Source: Dacryopinax spathularia (taxonomy: Eukaryota > Basidiomycota > Dacrymycetes > Dacrymycetales > Dacrymycetaceae). From it: DNA of 64,000 bases. A model generated the notes under the pieces. The model did not search any database. It was not told where the DNA came from and worked only from the letters and a program-made list of their open reading frames with translations. How positions within the stretch are numbered: the stretch's first letter is position 1; every line of letters begins with the position of its first letter. Location: assembly GCA_037974965.1 (NCBI GenBank), contig JBBPFI010000009.1:1054001-1118000 (forward strand), given 5' to 3'. Shown here piece after piece: positions 1-11,054 of this stretch. The position numbers were made by a program, and so were the translations under genes.

Positions 1-604
1 ATATCAACCAACAAAGGATGTTTGGAAAGCGAGGGGAGCTGATGTTCTCGAGCAGGATCCACGTAATAGATGATAGACACCGTTCGTGGTTGACCGAGAG
101 AATCCGAAGGGTTGATGGTGATGCTGACTGTATGTTTATGGAGACCGCCAATCTTCTCAGCGATGCCGGGGCGCAAGTAACGGTTGGGATTGCTCGGATG
201 TCTAATTAAACGGTTAGCTCGTGCCATGAGAGGCGAGGACGTGCTTACATGTTAACGCCCTGACGGTACGTATTCACTTTCGGAACATCGACAGACTCGG
301 GGTACACCAGCCAGAGCCTTCGCATCTGGCGATTATCGATCCATGTTCGGCAATCTGTCCAGCGGTTCATCCCATCTTCCTGTCCTCTCTCGAAGACGAA
401 GATGTTTCCGTGGGTGATTATGGGTCGGTAGACTTCATCCTTGATCCGGTGCGGTACGAGGGGGAAGCGACCAGGCATGAGCTCACACGCTTCGAGCAAC
501 AGGATGATGTCGAGGGCCGACTCGACACGGTAGCCCGAGCATGTGGGCTTGATATCTGGCAGGAGAGCGATCCGGCGTTGGCGTTTCGACCTCGTGGGTG
601 GCAT
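1..604 (-). CDS. WOPR-domain (Gti1/Pac2-like) protein, 3' end cut by window edge
   Basis: Two exons are visible: 604-249 and 201 to beyond base 1, with a 47-nt intron (248-202) that begins GTAAGC, has a CTAAC branch site and ends TTAG. WOPR proteins are fungal transcription regulators that bind DNA through two half-domains. Exon 1 starts at an ATG (604-602) with a basic N-terminus, then carries the first half: the LLLEACEL helix, a segment ending THGNIFVFER, and the hallmark MNRWTDCRTW followed by LVYPE. Canonical members have RWTDGRxWSPSR, so this copy is divergent. Exon 2 gives the second half (HKHTVSIT, then SIIYYVDPAREHQL). The gene is a relative of the double-WOPR gene at 3428-5118. The C-terminus lies outside the window. 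Family assignment is from motifs; target genes are unknown. Confidence 0.72.
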
Positions 605-3427
605 TGCGTTGAATCAGTTGGGGGGGGGGAGGAGGGGGGGGGGGGGGGACGGGGAGAAAGAGGGGAGGAGGGTGATAGACTGGATTCCGCGCCGAGGGAC
701 GAAGGATGAGGGATAACAACACCAGGGAGCCAACATTATGGGGTATAAATATGCAGATTACCCTTGACAGCCCCCGTCCAAGAGTCCGGCTTGCCAATTT
801 GCCTGATGACTCTTGCCCGCGTTCGGAGGCCTGGGAATGTATGTAAATCTGACGGAAGCAAACCAATAGTGGGGAACTTGAGAACTACGAGGCCGTCAGA
901 AGACAGGAATTTGAGAAGACAACATACGATCGGGTTGCCAATAACCGTTGAATCTGCGGAGTGCCCCGCGCCAGAAAAAGGTCTCGAAGTCGAGGGCTCG
1001 ACCCAGCCCGCTCATCGCGTCTCCGCGGTAAGACCCCGGATCCTTCCCGCCGGTGAGAACGGGAACGAATGTGCACGCGAGTATACAAAGATTAGATATC
1101 CTCGCAGGACGCGAAGCCACCAGCGAGAGGGGACCAGTTACCCTAGAATGTCAGGAACCATGGCAAATCGCCTGGTCTATCCATTGCAGTTTGCACAAAT
1201 GCGCTGACGCGTCCATGGATGGTACACAAAGTCGACCGGAAGGGACCGGCGCACTGCCGAATGGGATGCTGCGCAATGGGCCGCCAAGTGCAGCATCAAT
1301 CGGTTGACAGACGTGCTGGGATCGCGATCGGCACGAGAGATTGAATAACGAGGATCAGGGTTCTTTGATGATATCAACGGTTTCACAAGAAAAACGCGAG
1401 TGAGGGATCGTCGTTTCAGAGAGAAGCGCCTGCCGTTCGCAGACATCGAGCGTTGCGATCGGTATAAGCCCTCCTTCCTTCATTTTCAGCAAGCACAGAT
1501 CGTCAACCCCGATTGGTCGTTAAGCAGACAATAATAGTCAGGGGCAAAACACACCCCGCTTTGATGGGCTTCTCAAGAACCACGTTCCGGCAAAAACGGA
1601 AGCAGTTCTAGGGAAGCATGCTCGGCTCCGAGCTCAAGAGTTTCTCCGGCCGCCGAAATGGCTCTCTGCTCCCAGTGTCATCTGGCTTTTCGGCGGGTCT
1701 TATGGGTACGAACCGATTGTCCTTCCTCACATATCTGCTACCCCTCTACTAGGGGCCCAATGATGGAGGAATCTTACCGCTCTGCAGAGCCTAGAACCGC
1801 AAACGTATAAACGGGGCGCGGGGCGCTACTCGGTGAGACGGCCTCCTCGATCAGCATGCCAATATTGCTTATCATGGAGGTTGCCGGAATACGGACAACG
1901 GTCCGAAATAATCGTCAAAATATCAGCTGGAAAATGACGCTCGCGGAGAGGTACCAGTTTTCTGGGGTCCTGATTTTATTCTTCCGGTCCTACCGCTCGG
2001 TCGCGACGATCCCTGCCACCGAGACTTTGGCCAGAGAACGGGTCTCTGTCTTGCGGCTTAGCAATTGCCGGAATCTTCTCATTGTTCTGTACTTCGAAGC
2101 AGAAGATGCAACGACAAGGCTTCTGCCGCCTTTACACTTGCTCCCAATTCGGCAGGGACCCGTGTACAGAACCTCTCGCGAGTTTGGGTGTCAAGAAAGT
2201 CGGTGCTCAGCTGACGTCTATCAAGGAAACGAAAACCAGTGAGGTACGCCTCATGTCTGAGTCCCCAATACGGCATCGGATTCACCTTCCTCATATCGCC
2301 CGCATAATATGCCGCCTCCGCCCAACCTCCCCTCCCCTCCAGAGACAGCCACGATTTCCCCTCAGCCAATCCACCCTAAAGCAGGGCTTTTTAACAAATC
2401 CCGAACCCCGTCGCCCCCATCAGAGGAACTCACTCAGCTGGTAGCATGCTGCCCGCCGCCCGACATCCCCTATCAGTGCGCCAGCATAGCCGAGCGGCCA
2501 TGACTGTTCAGAGGAGTCAGACGCTCGCTTAGCGCGCCCTCTCCAGTCACATCGCTGTCTTGACCGCATGTCGGGCGGCAGCGGCGGGATGGCGGGGACA
2601 ACGAGGAAGGACGACACAGCGTGGTCTCAGCGATGGTCCATGCTGACCGAACAGTCACGGAGAGGCCGCCATCCCGCCGCGGTGAGCTTCACCCCGCCGC
2701 CCGCCGCCTCCCATCCATCCTTCCCCCTATCTTGGTAACAACACCGAAATCCACGCATGTAGCTCCCCTAATCCTCTCAATGATAACATGTCGTCCCTTC
2801 CACCTGTCCGCCTACCCACCTCCCTGCTTTGGCGGCCATGTGGTTTCCCAGTGGCGAAGCACTTAGAAAGAACAACAGACGCCACCCAGCCCATCTCTCA
2901 AAACTTCCAACTCAGGCCTCGCTCCCACGTTGCCCCCAGGCATTTGCGCTTGCTATCAGCACCATGCAGGTTACCCCTGAGAATCCCACGCAGCCCACAT
3001 CCGCTGTCTCAGCCTGTTGAGTTCAGTAAGTCAACGTTTGTGGGACTGCGCCACGCCCTCTGACCTGGTTTCAGTCCCATGTATCGACCCCAACACCAAA
3101 ACCCTTCTGTCTCTCCGAATACCCACCAATTGGTCGATGTGTCTCATTCCATCCCTCTTTCAGCACCCCACTGTCACGCTGCTGTCACGCTGCTGTCTCC
3201 CTCCAAGCGCTTTGCCACCCTTTCCGCAGTCGACAGCGGCGTACCCCTGGAACGTGGAGTGGGCGAACCACCAGTATGTCCCAGCCGGTCTTGGATGATT
3301 GTAGCTCACGTTGTTTACAGAAGCTAACGAATATACTGCGAATATACTGCCACAACGAAACACTATTGCCATGAAATTGCCCAAAGATTTCGTCCCGCCA
3401 ACCCCATCCGAGCGAACCCGCGACCTC
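605..3427. other. Intergenic, no gene recognised
   Basis: Apart from the G tract at its left end, this 2.8-kb stretch holds only short overlapping open frames with no recognisable domain and no chain of splice sites joining them. A short tandem repeat of GTCACGCTGCT type lies near 3174-3196. It may contain promoter DNA for the gene at 1-604 and the 3' flank of the double-WOPR gene. Confidence 0.6.
620..672. repeat. G-rich tract (C-rich on the coding strand) just upstream of a WOPR start codon
   Basis: Runs of 10 G (620-629) and 15 G (634-648) are followed by shorter runs at 651-654, 662-665 and 670-672. The tract begins about 16 bases upstream of the start codon at 604. It could fold as a G-quadruplex on the plus strand, or simply be a slippage-prone homopolymer in the leader or promoter. 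Confidence 0.8.
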
Positions 3428-5118
3428 TCAGAAACTGTAACCCGGGTCAAGGTACCCGACACCTTGCACTGGACTCGCAGGAGGCCGAATAGGAGAGCGA
3501 ATTGGGGGCAAGGTGTTGCCCTGTCCTGTCGGGTCGTTCTCGCCGTTTCCTACGTTGACCACCCCTTCCGCTACCACGCGCCTCAACGGTGGTAATGTCG
3601 GCCGAGAAGACACTTGAGGGTCGGAGTGACGGTCGGGCTGGTTTTGAGGATGGGGGACGCTGGAGGTTGCTGGCATTGGCCGAGGAGGGGATGGACGTGG
3701 AGGTTTAGCAGCCACTCGGCGCGCCGTGCTTGGCCCACCATGAGAGGAGGAAGATGCAGGCACAGCGACGTCTCGCCTTGGTGAGTGCCGCTCTCCGTTC
3801 CAGCGCTGGTAGTAGTGCCATGGTACTGACGCCGATAGGTCTCGCAGCTCCGGCACACCGGATACCGGTCGCAGCTCGTTCAGCCTTCTCGGATCGATGT
3901 ACCAAATAAGGCGATAGGACGTAGCAATAGTACCTCCACGCTCACAGAAATGAGTGGAATACGTCCAGCGTTGAAGAGGACCAGTAGGGTTACCTCGTCC
4001 TGCCGAGCGGCTTTGCTCGTCGTCCTCCAATTCCGCATCGCCGACGCTGGGCCGAGACCTGCTTAGCAGCGGTAGGTTAGTGAAGAACGCCGCAATTGGG
4101 TTGGAAACGCACTGATCTGCTCCAATAGGCCGACATCGCCTCGTAGCTCCTTCGACCTGGTCATACCGCAGAAACGGCGGAAGAGAGTGTGAATTGGACC
4201 ATCGCTTAAAGTCGTGCCATCTGATGAGGTTGTCTGTAATGCCAATTACAAAAGCATTCCCGTGCACAATCAGTCGTTCAAATTGGAGTCGATGGTGCTC
4301 TCCAGTAGTTGGGCGGCCGCGAAATGGTGGAAAGAGTTCAGGGAGTTGGCGAGCAGCTTCAATCAGAAGTATAGCTTCATCTTCGGTACGAATGTCGAGA
4401 AGCTGGAATGTAGGTCGTGGTTCGAAGTTGCCCGGACCGCGGAGCATGAGGTACTGCAGCTGAGGTCGGGTTCGATATTCGTAGGGTAGCGTATCCTCGT
4501 AACCATTGCCCTCCACATGTAACTGTCCGATGGGCTGGACAGGCTCGAAGCACAACGGACCGTAGTTCTGCCACCATATATTCATGGTAGCGAAGGGCTG
4601 AAGCGTGGAGAGAGGCCGAAGGTTGTGCCGGCGCCTGAAGTCGACGTACCAGATGAGACGGTACTGGATCGTGGAAGCGGGGTCGGTCAAGTCAGGCGTG
4701 AAGGTGATGCTATAGGACCATTTGACGAGGCTTGTGTAGCCTTCGAGTTGCTGCCTATTCCAACTCTGAGCCAAACGTCTGCGGAATCACGGGCAGAGAA
4801 TACGTACGAGCCGTTCGAGTTTGCCGGCGCCTCTTCGAAATAGCGGAAGAAGGGCTTGTACTGCCTGCTCTTTCCCCATCTCCTGCAGTCACTCCAGCGC
4901 ACGAGGCCGTTCGATGGTATGAAAACGAAAGCGTTGCCATGAGAGATTATGCGAATGAGATCCTGCGCACTGGGCTCGGCATCCGATGGACGGCAAGACA
5001 TAAGAGGGAACAAGTTGGGATATTGGCGCGTGGCTTCGATGAGGGCGATGGCGTGACGTTCGTGACCAATGTGTAAGCCTTGAGCGGTTGGACGTAGCGG
5101 GAAAACGGTGGCTGCCAT
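3428..5118 (-). CDS. Protein with two tandem WOPR (Gti1/Pac2-like) modules
   Basis: Predicted exons are 5118-4808, 4754-4113 and 4058-3428, giving 527 residues. Intron 1 (4807-4755, GTACGT...TAG) restores the frame. Intron 2 (4112-4059) is 54 nt with no stop, so it hides in the open frame, but it has GTGCGT, CACTAAC and CAG. Module 1 spans about residues 5-175: ALIEATRQYPNLFP, ISHGNAFVF and VRWSDCRRW in exon 1, then VKWSYSITF and YRLIWYVDFRRRHNLRPLS in exon 2. A linker of about 70 residues follows. Module 2 repeats the order: LLIEAARQLPELFP, VHGNAFVI, IRWHDFKRW, then YRLIWYIDPRRLNELRPVS. The tail is rich in Pro, Ser and Arg. WOPR proteins normally have one module. The canonical RWTDGR core is altered in both copies, so DNA contact may differ. 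ATG 5118 is the first ATG in the frame. A separate second gene starting in the linker is less likely because the frame runs through without a stop. Confidence 0.68.
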
Positions 5119-6728
5119 GATACGGCGACCTCTGACGGCCGGAATGCGAAGTCTTCTTGCAGATATACTTTGTTTGATCTGTCTTTGACCTTTCCGAGAA
5201 TTCAGTACAAAGTATCCACATGTTGCTTTGGTACGAACACGATGGTAAGGCCCACGCGTATGGTGGTAGACCGCCAGGGAACTGGGATAACAGGCTTTCA
5301 CAGGGAGCACGACAGAGGTAGGGCTCCGTTGACAGAAAGCCTCCCAGACGAGTAGAGCTCGAGCGGAGTTAAGTATCCTGTTGCGCCATGCCGTTGACGT
5401 GCCAGCCCAGGGACGAGGTGTGGATGAGGTCCTGGCAGGTGTCCGAAAAACTGCCCCGGCCTTCCATAGTCATTTCCCACATGTAAAGGCGAAAGCGAGT
5501 AGCGGCCGGTGTCAAGCAGGGCTGCCATTCGCTCCACCCAGGTCCAGCGCCACACGAGAATGGTGAGCTGATGTTGTAACGAATCCCAAGCCCCCGAAGC
5601 GCTCACTGCCGCTTCCATTTGAGCCGAAAGAAAGCTGATTGGCTGTCTGAGAGCGGCACGGGGACACTGGGAGTCCGCCCCCGTCGCAAATCGCATCCAA
5701 ATCAGCGGCTTCTACGAAGACTGTGAGCCAGGATCGAGCGCTTGCATGTGGTGGAAGGTCAGGGTAAACTGTCGTTGTTCTCTTGTTCGGGCGCTCTTCG
5801 GTTGCTGACACAGCCTTTCCCCGGCGGCAGCTCCCGCCGAGGCTAACAACAGACCCGTATAACCGTGTGGAGACAAAGATGCTAAGATTGACTACTAGCT
5901 CATTCTGATGCTTCCGGATCTGAACTCTATCATGATGCACAATGATACTTGGGTTCCCGGTCCTTCGGTTCAGTTCTTGTTCCCTCCTGCGGTTCATGCA
6001 TCACCGAAGGAGGGGTTGCCGAAGGAGCCGTAGGTTAGCGACCGCTCCCATCATCAATCGACCCTTTCTTCACGCATCTTTCCCACCAAACTTGCTGCCT
6101 ACCCATGACGTATGGGCCTTGGGATAGCCAGCCGCATTGGATTTGTCGCCTTCAGAATACGCCGAATTGGCCGATGCTCGGCCCAAGTGCTTAGGCGGGG
6201 ATGACATCGGCGGACCACAACTGAGGGTGCGACCCTGTGCCCATCAGGGGTTCCTGCCTTTTCCTAGGTCCATGTGCCCCCGAAAATCAGCCTCCAAATA
6301 GATTCGTAGCGGCTGACAACCGTCCATACCATTTCGAGATTCAGGCACGGTTCCTACCGGCGGCACAGCCGAAGTGCCTTGCAGGTGCATATCAAAGGGG
6401 TAGCTTCCTCGATGTGCGGAGACAGGGAAGTCGCCTCACGCCGAAATTTGCTCCCATAGGGAAAGGATGGTCAACAGACTGGTAACGGGGAGAAAGAAGA
6501 CGCCTGAGGTAAAGCTGCCGACATCCAGGGTGTGCTGTAAGAGGCGTCCACCGCATGGTGGGGCGCAATCTTCGCTCCGACCTTCTGATGCTAAAGCGCA
6601 GTGTAACCAATTGAGGCAACAAGCCTCCGACCCTGTTACTGCGGTTTACTAGCATATTCCAGACTAAACAGTACAGCGGTTCAGTACCGACACGGCGCTT
6701 TCCCATTCACGGCGCACTCCATACAGCA
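5119..6728. other. Intergenic, no gene recognised
   Basis: This stretch separates the start of the double-WOPR gene from the 3' end of the cytidylyltransferase gene. All open frames are short, overlap on both strands and show no domain or splice-linked partner. The first few hundred bases are presumably the promoter of the double-WOPR gene. Confidence 0.6.
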
Positions 6729-8245
6729 TTATTGCCCTGCATCAGCTCTTCCCCTACTCCTCGAAGATTGCTTGTGTTTGCTGTCATCCAGATCGCTACC
6801 TTCCACCATCAGTTCAGCATGGCCCATCTTCTCAAGCTTGCGGTCGAAGCGTCCTTTGCGATACTGTGAGACGATACGCTCCAGGAGTTCGGATGTGGAG
6901 ATCCCAGGGGTTCGGCGCGTGGGAAGGAACTTGCCTAACAGAACAGCAAGGGTGTTAGCGGGAGATAAGAAGGGGAGCAGATGGTGGCGCACCTAACTCC
7001 TTGATGTGCGCGTACACATCATCGTGTGACAGGCTCTTATACGGCTCCTCATCGTGCGCCACATAGTCGATCTTGTACTTTTCGAGGAAGGCATCATCGA
7101 TCACCCACGGCGCCTCAGGGACCACCTCGTCCACCCATCTGCAGTGCCGTACGGATTCGCATCGCTCCGCATGGTTCATGCATGCTGGAGATTTGTGCTC
7201 GTTCACAAGCTGGTCGCTGCATACACCCACCAATAGGTAAACAGATGGGAATGAGAGCTTTGCTTGACGCAGCTGCAGCGCGTGCCTGAAGAAAAAAGTC
7301 AGCATCAACCGGCCGCAGACCGGCGAAACGCGTGTATGCGCACCCAAAATGGAAGATATCGTACACGCCTACAAGGGACGTGAGTGGACCTGTTTACCGC
7401 AGACGAAACGTGCTGACCGTCGGCGTATATCCTTATTGGGCGTCCTTGAGGCGGAGGATTAATCTTATACGCCCTCGGCTGCTTCCCATCTATTGCGTCG
7501 CGAACATATTGCTGAATATCTTCCGGCGTGAGTGCGCTGGTGCCTTCGAAGCCGTCCACACCCAATCTCTCCTTGTCCTTGTCCTCCTTCTCTTTCTTTC
7601 CGGAGCTGCGTCGCACAGGCGGAGGTCCAAGCGTCACCCGCGCGCCATTGTGCGATCCCTGATCCGTATCGACATCCATCGCGTCCTCCGGCACGCCGCT
7701 CAGCGGCAGTTGGCGCGTTCGTGCAGGCGGAGTTGACAGCGGACTTGATCCCCCACTCTCCTTTGCTCCGAAACTGCGACCAGGACCGAGTCCGGATGGC
7801 GTAGGTATGCCTGGCGTGGTTGATTCGATGTCGCCATCGTAAGTTGGCGAATCCACGCCAGAGTCGGATTCTTCAATGGCAGCAGCAAGAGCCGCACGTG
7901 GATGTGAGTGACGAGGACGGGCGCCACGTGAGTTTGTAGGTGCTAGCGGTGAGGGAGGTAGCGTTGTAGGGCGAGACAAAGGCGCTGGTATGGAGACAGC
8001 AGAGGCGTTGTCGTCCTATGTTGCGACAAGGGCGGAGCAGGTCGAACGCGCATATATGTCAGTGCTTCATCTCATGTCGCCAGAGGTGTAGTACGCACCA
8101 TTGTCTCGTCATTGTCCTCCTCAGATGCATCGTAGGTTGGCGTCTCAAGCCCGTCCACACCGAGTAGGTGAGCGTGCCGCACACTGGCGAAGTTGCGCGT
8201 CGTGCGGCCGGGCAGATTCTTCCGTTGCTGGTCAACGGACGACAT
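6729..8245 (-). CDS. PCT1: Choline-phosphate cytidylyltransferase
   Basis: The enzyme makes CDP-choline from CTP and phosphocholine, the rate-setting step of the Kennedy route to phosphatidylcholine; family members work at nuclear and ER membranes. Exons are 8245-8099, 8015-7418, 7368-7344, 7285-6993 and 6934-6729, giving 422 residues with phase kept at every junction. Residues 1-230 are a Ser/Pro/Asp-rich, probably disordered N-terminus. The catalytic domain starts at RIYADGVYDIFHFGHALQL, with the nucleotidyltransferase HxGH motif (HFGH) built across the second and third introns. It continues with VYLLVGVCSD, SVRHCRWVDEV, DYVAHDEEPYKS and RRTPGIST. The last differs from the usual RTEGIST by Pro for Glu. 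A short basic C-terminus rich in Lys, Ser and Arg follows. The start at 8245 was chosen because exon 1 (49 codons) splices in frame through an 83-nt intron. The 25-nt third exon is easy to miss. Confidence 0.93.
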
Positions 8246-11054
8246 ATCGCGAACAGGCGGCTCTTATAGTAGGTATATGCGGATAAAAGGACGTGGATGT
8301 GGCTGGGACGGACGTTGGCGATGTTACCGTGACTGGGTGAGATATGGAGTAGTCGTTGTCGACGTTCGTGAAGTTGCCCGCACCGTCGGCGGCGAAAGGG
8401 ACCGCGACCCCTGGGGATGAGCACGCCACAACGTCATGTGCCATGCGTAAGGGGCGCTTCACGACTTTCCCTTGTCGGCGACGATGAAAGCGCTTCTACA
8501 TTGTCTCACTACTATGCTTCGTCAACCCAAACTTAACACCTGTTGTTAATCCGGTCCATCCCAACGTCCAGCGTCGCCTTTGCCAAACACCATGCAACCC
8601 TCAAACATCCAGGTGTTCGAAGTTGGCACGATAAACCAGCAAATCACAGTTCGGCATTCTCACGGCGACCCGCTTCTCGAACGTGATCATTGACCCTGCA
8701 CCTCCGCGAGTTGCCTTCTTCCGACCTTCTTCTGATGTTTTGTTGCTTCTGCACAGCCAGCGGGTGGAGTCGGAGCTCTGGGTCAGGCGGACCGGTGTAG
8801 GCGGAGTTGCTAGTGCCACGTCAGCCAGTTGGGGGTTATCGTCGTCTCTTTCCTCCTGTCCACCACCCTCACCCGCTTTCCACTCCTCTGTCGTCAACTT
8901 CAGCATCCCTCCCTCCCTCTACCTTCAGCGTACTCTGATGATTTGTGCCTTTCTCTCTGCCCTGGATCGCTCTGTGATTGTCTGATTGGATGTTATGCTG
9001 CGAGGTATGTGTGTGCTGCTGTTGCTTGTTGCCCCATCCATCAGCATCGGCTGAATGGATGGGAATTTGACATTCCCATCCATTCAGCCGTGGGAATCCT
9101 AAATCTTTCTTTTTTATTGAAATAAGTTAAGTTATCTGGTGGTTCGAGGCAGTTGCTAATTATTGTGATGATATAGGTGGGGTTGTTCGATTTCAGTTTC
9201 TCAGTGCGCATATTTTGCTAAAGGGAAAGAATATACTTGTGAGGTTGGCGATTATAGTGGGTATTTGCTCAACTCTTCTCAATTCAACTTCTGATGTGTT
9301 TTCAGCTCAAACTGGATGCTTCGAGCATGTTTTGAATACGCTCGATTTCCTTGTCTTGATCTGCTACACTTGCCAAAAAAAATCTTTGCCGAAAAAAATC
9401 TTCGCCGTATAAGGACAGACAACTTCTCCTGTCTCTTCTGCGGCATACTATCATTAGCGACGGTCCATTCAGACAGAGTGTGATCGTGGCCAATGAAAAT
9501 AGTATGGCACAGGAAGACACGACAGGTTGTCTGTGCCTGAACCTACTTCGTGGCCTTTCGCTCGTCTGGCAACCTTCCTTCTCTGGCGACCTTCCTCCTC
9601 TGGCGCGCTGCTTCTTTTCCGACTGTGACTGAGGGCGAGGTCTTTGGCGGTATCTACTCTGGCGAATGCATTTGATTATGGACTCTCTCTCTCACGCGCT
9701 GCATCGGCGAGTCCGATTTCGCCGCGCAGCTGGATACTGGCGACTTGAAACGACTGCAATGCAGGTGGCTTACAATTGCGCTCGAGAGCATTCGCACTGC
9801 CAACAGGACGAATCCATGTCGTACAAGCTTACGGCGAGCGAGAGGACAGAGAATAAGAGACAAGGCGAAATCGGCGCTGTTTCGCCATATCCTACCAGGT
9901 TCGTACAATCTCCCCCTTTACTATCTTTGAATTACGCGCTAATATGCTTTTCCCGCTGCTATCGTCTTACGATGTTGACGAGAACACACGCTGGGTTTGG
10001 GGGCAATGTACAAATCGAGCACGACAGCTAATTTTTGCCCAATGGCATGCGGAAGCGATCCGAACATGAAGCTGGACCAGGCGTACCCGCCTTCACTAAC
10101 TGTCAACAACCTCCTCCCTATTATTCTCCTTGCGATTCACCGCAAAAGTTGCTGGCTCTCATTGGCGCTGTCTCGATTGTTCGATGCCCTGATTTTGCAA
10201 CCTTTGGCTCTCCCGCTGTTTTCACTCTGGCAACCAGTTTCCCAACGGCCGCAGCTGAGGCGCATTACGAGAGATGGAGGGCACCAAACGATTTTCTGCG
10301 TCCTCTGGCAACTTCTGGCTGCGTCCTCGGGCACCGTCTTTCTGGGTCCTCGGGCAACATATCCCATTCGCGCCAAATCACGGCTCATCGGGTGACGAGG
10401 CGGGATGGGGCACGTTTGCGGGTGACGTGCAGGAACGGGAACCCGGGGTCTTTGGCTGTAGAACGCTTTTCGTCAGCTCGGAGGTCCATGCGCTTATTAG
10501 GTTCAGGAAGCCGAGCGAGAGGCTCCTCAGGTGCCTGGCCGGTATCCTCGCGCATTACGACTTCGGCATGCGCACAATGGAACCGGAAGCAAGGAAGGAC
10601 TGGCCGCACGGCTTGTTACGACGGATGCCGTTGTTGCTGGCTTTTGGGGTGGCACGGCCGTAACCAGGGGGCCGACGAGCCTCGCCGCCTCGTTTGCCCC
10701 GGTTACTTGCTGACTAAGCAAGCCGCACGCAAAACCTGCCGCCCGCATCTGAAGTGCTTGGCTCCCCTTCCAGCGGTTGCTCGAATTACGGTCACCAGCA
10801 CACTCTCTCATCGGAAGTCGTTTCCTACAATCCTTATATTCAACGACAGAGGGTGTATGATACACAGAACGTGCTCTTTCAGGGTAGGAATAGAGAAACA
10901 GACATAATAGAGCGTAAGAGGAAAGGGGAATTTGGTTTGGTAGATTGTGATATTGACAATCAGGATGCAGAACGGAAGAGACCTGAACTGAAAATGCCAT
11001 GCAAAGAAGCTAGAAATCGCGGGCGTTTTGAGCTTTTCGATCGTCTATCATTCT
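8246..11054. other. Intergenic with AT-rich island, no gene recognised
   Basis: The stretch separates the divergent-free ends of PCT1 (start at 8245) and ACO1 (end at 11055). Bases about 9090-9420 are clearly more AT-rich than their surroundings and follow a perfect hairpin. A 16-base direct repeat with an A run lies at 9372-9403. A 290-codon plus-strand open frame (10035-10907) has no recognisable domain and overlaps other open frames on both strands, so I do not call it a gene. Confidence 0.55.
9048..9090. repeat. Perfect inverted repeat, 19-bp stem with 5-base loop
   Basis: Bases 9048-9066 are the exact reverse complement of 9072-9090, leaving the loop TTGAC at 9067-9071. It sits at the left edge of an AT-rich island between PCT1 and ACO1. 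It could be a small-RNA hairpin, a cruciform, or the remnant of a short inverted-repeat element. No flanking target duplication was recognised. Confidence 0.9.

Noticed and set aside
8232-8462. Minus-strand frame that could be an earlier exon of PCT1
   Set aside because: The ATG at 8245 gives an exon that joins the next in phase and reads as a sensible acidic N-terminus. The longer frame is in another phase.
10035-10907. 290-codon plus-strand open frame
   Set aside because: Composition is irregular, it overlaps open frames on both strands, has no recognisable domain and no splice-linked partner. In DNA of this base composition such frames arise by chance.
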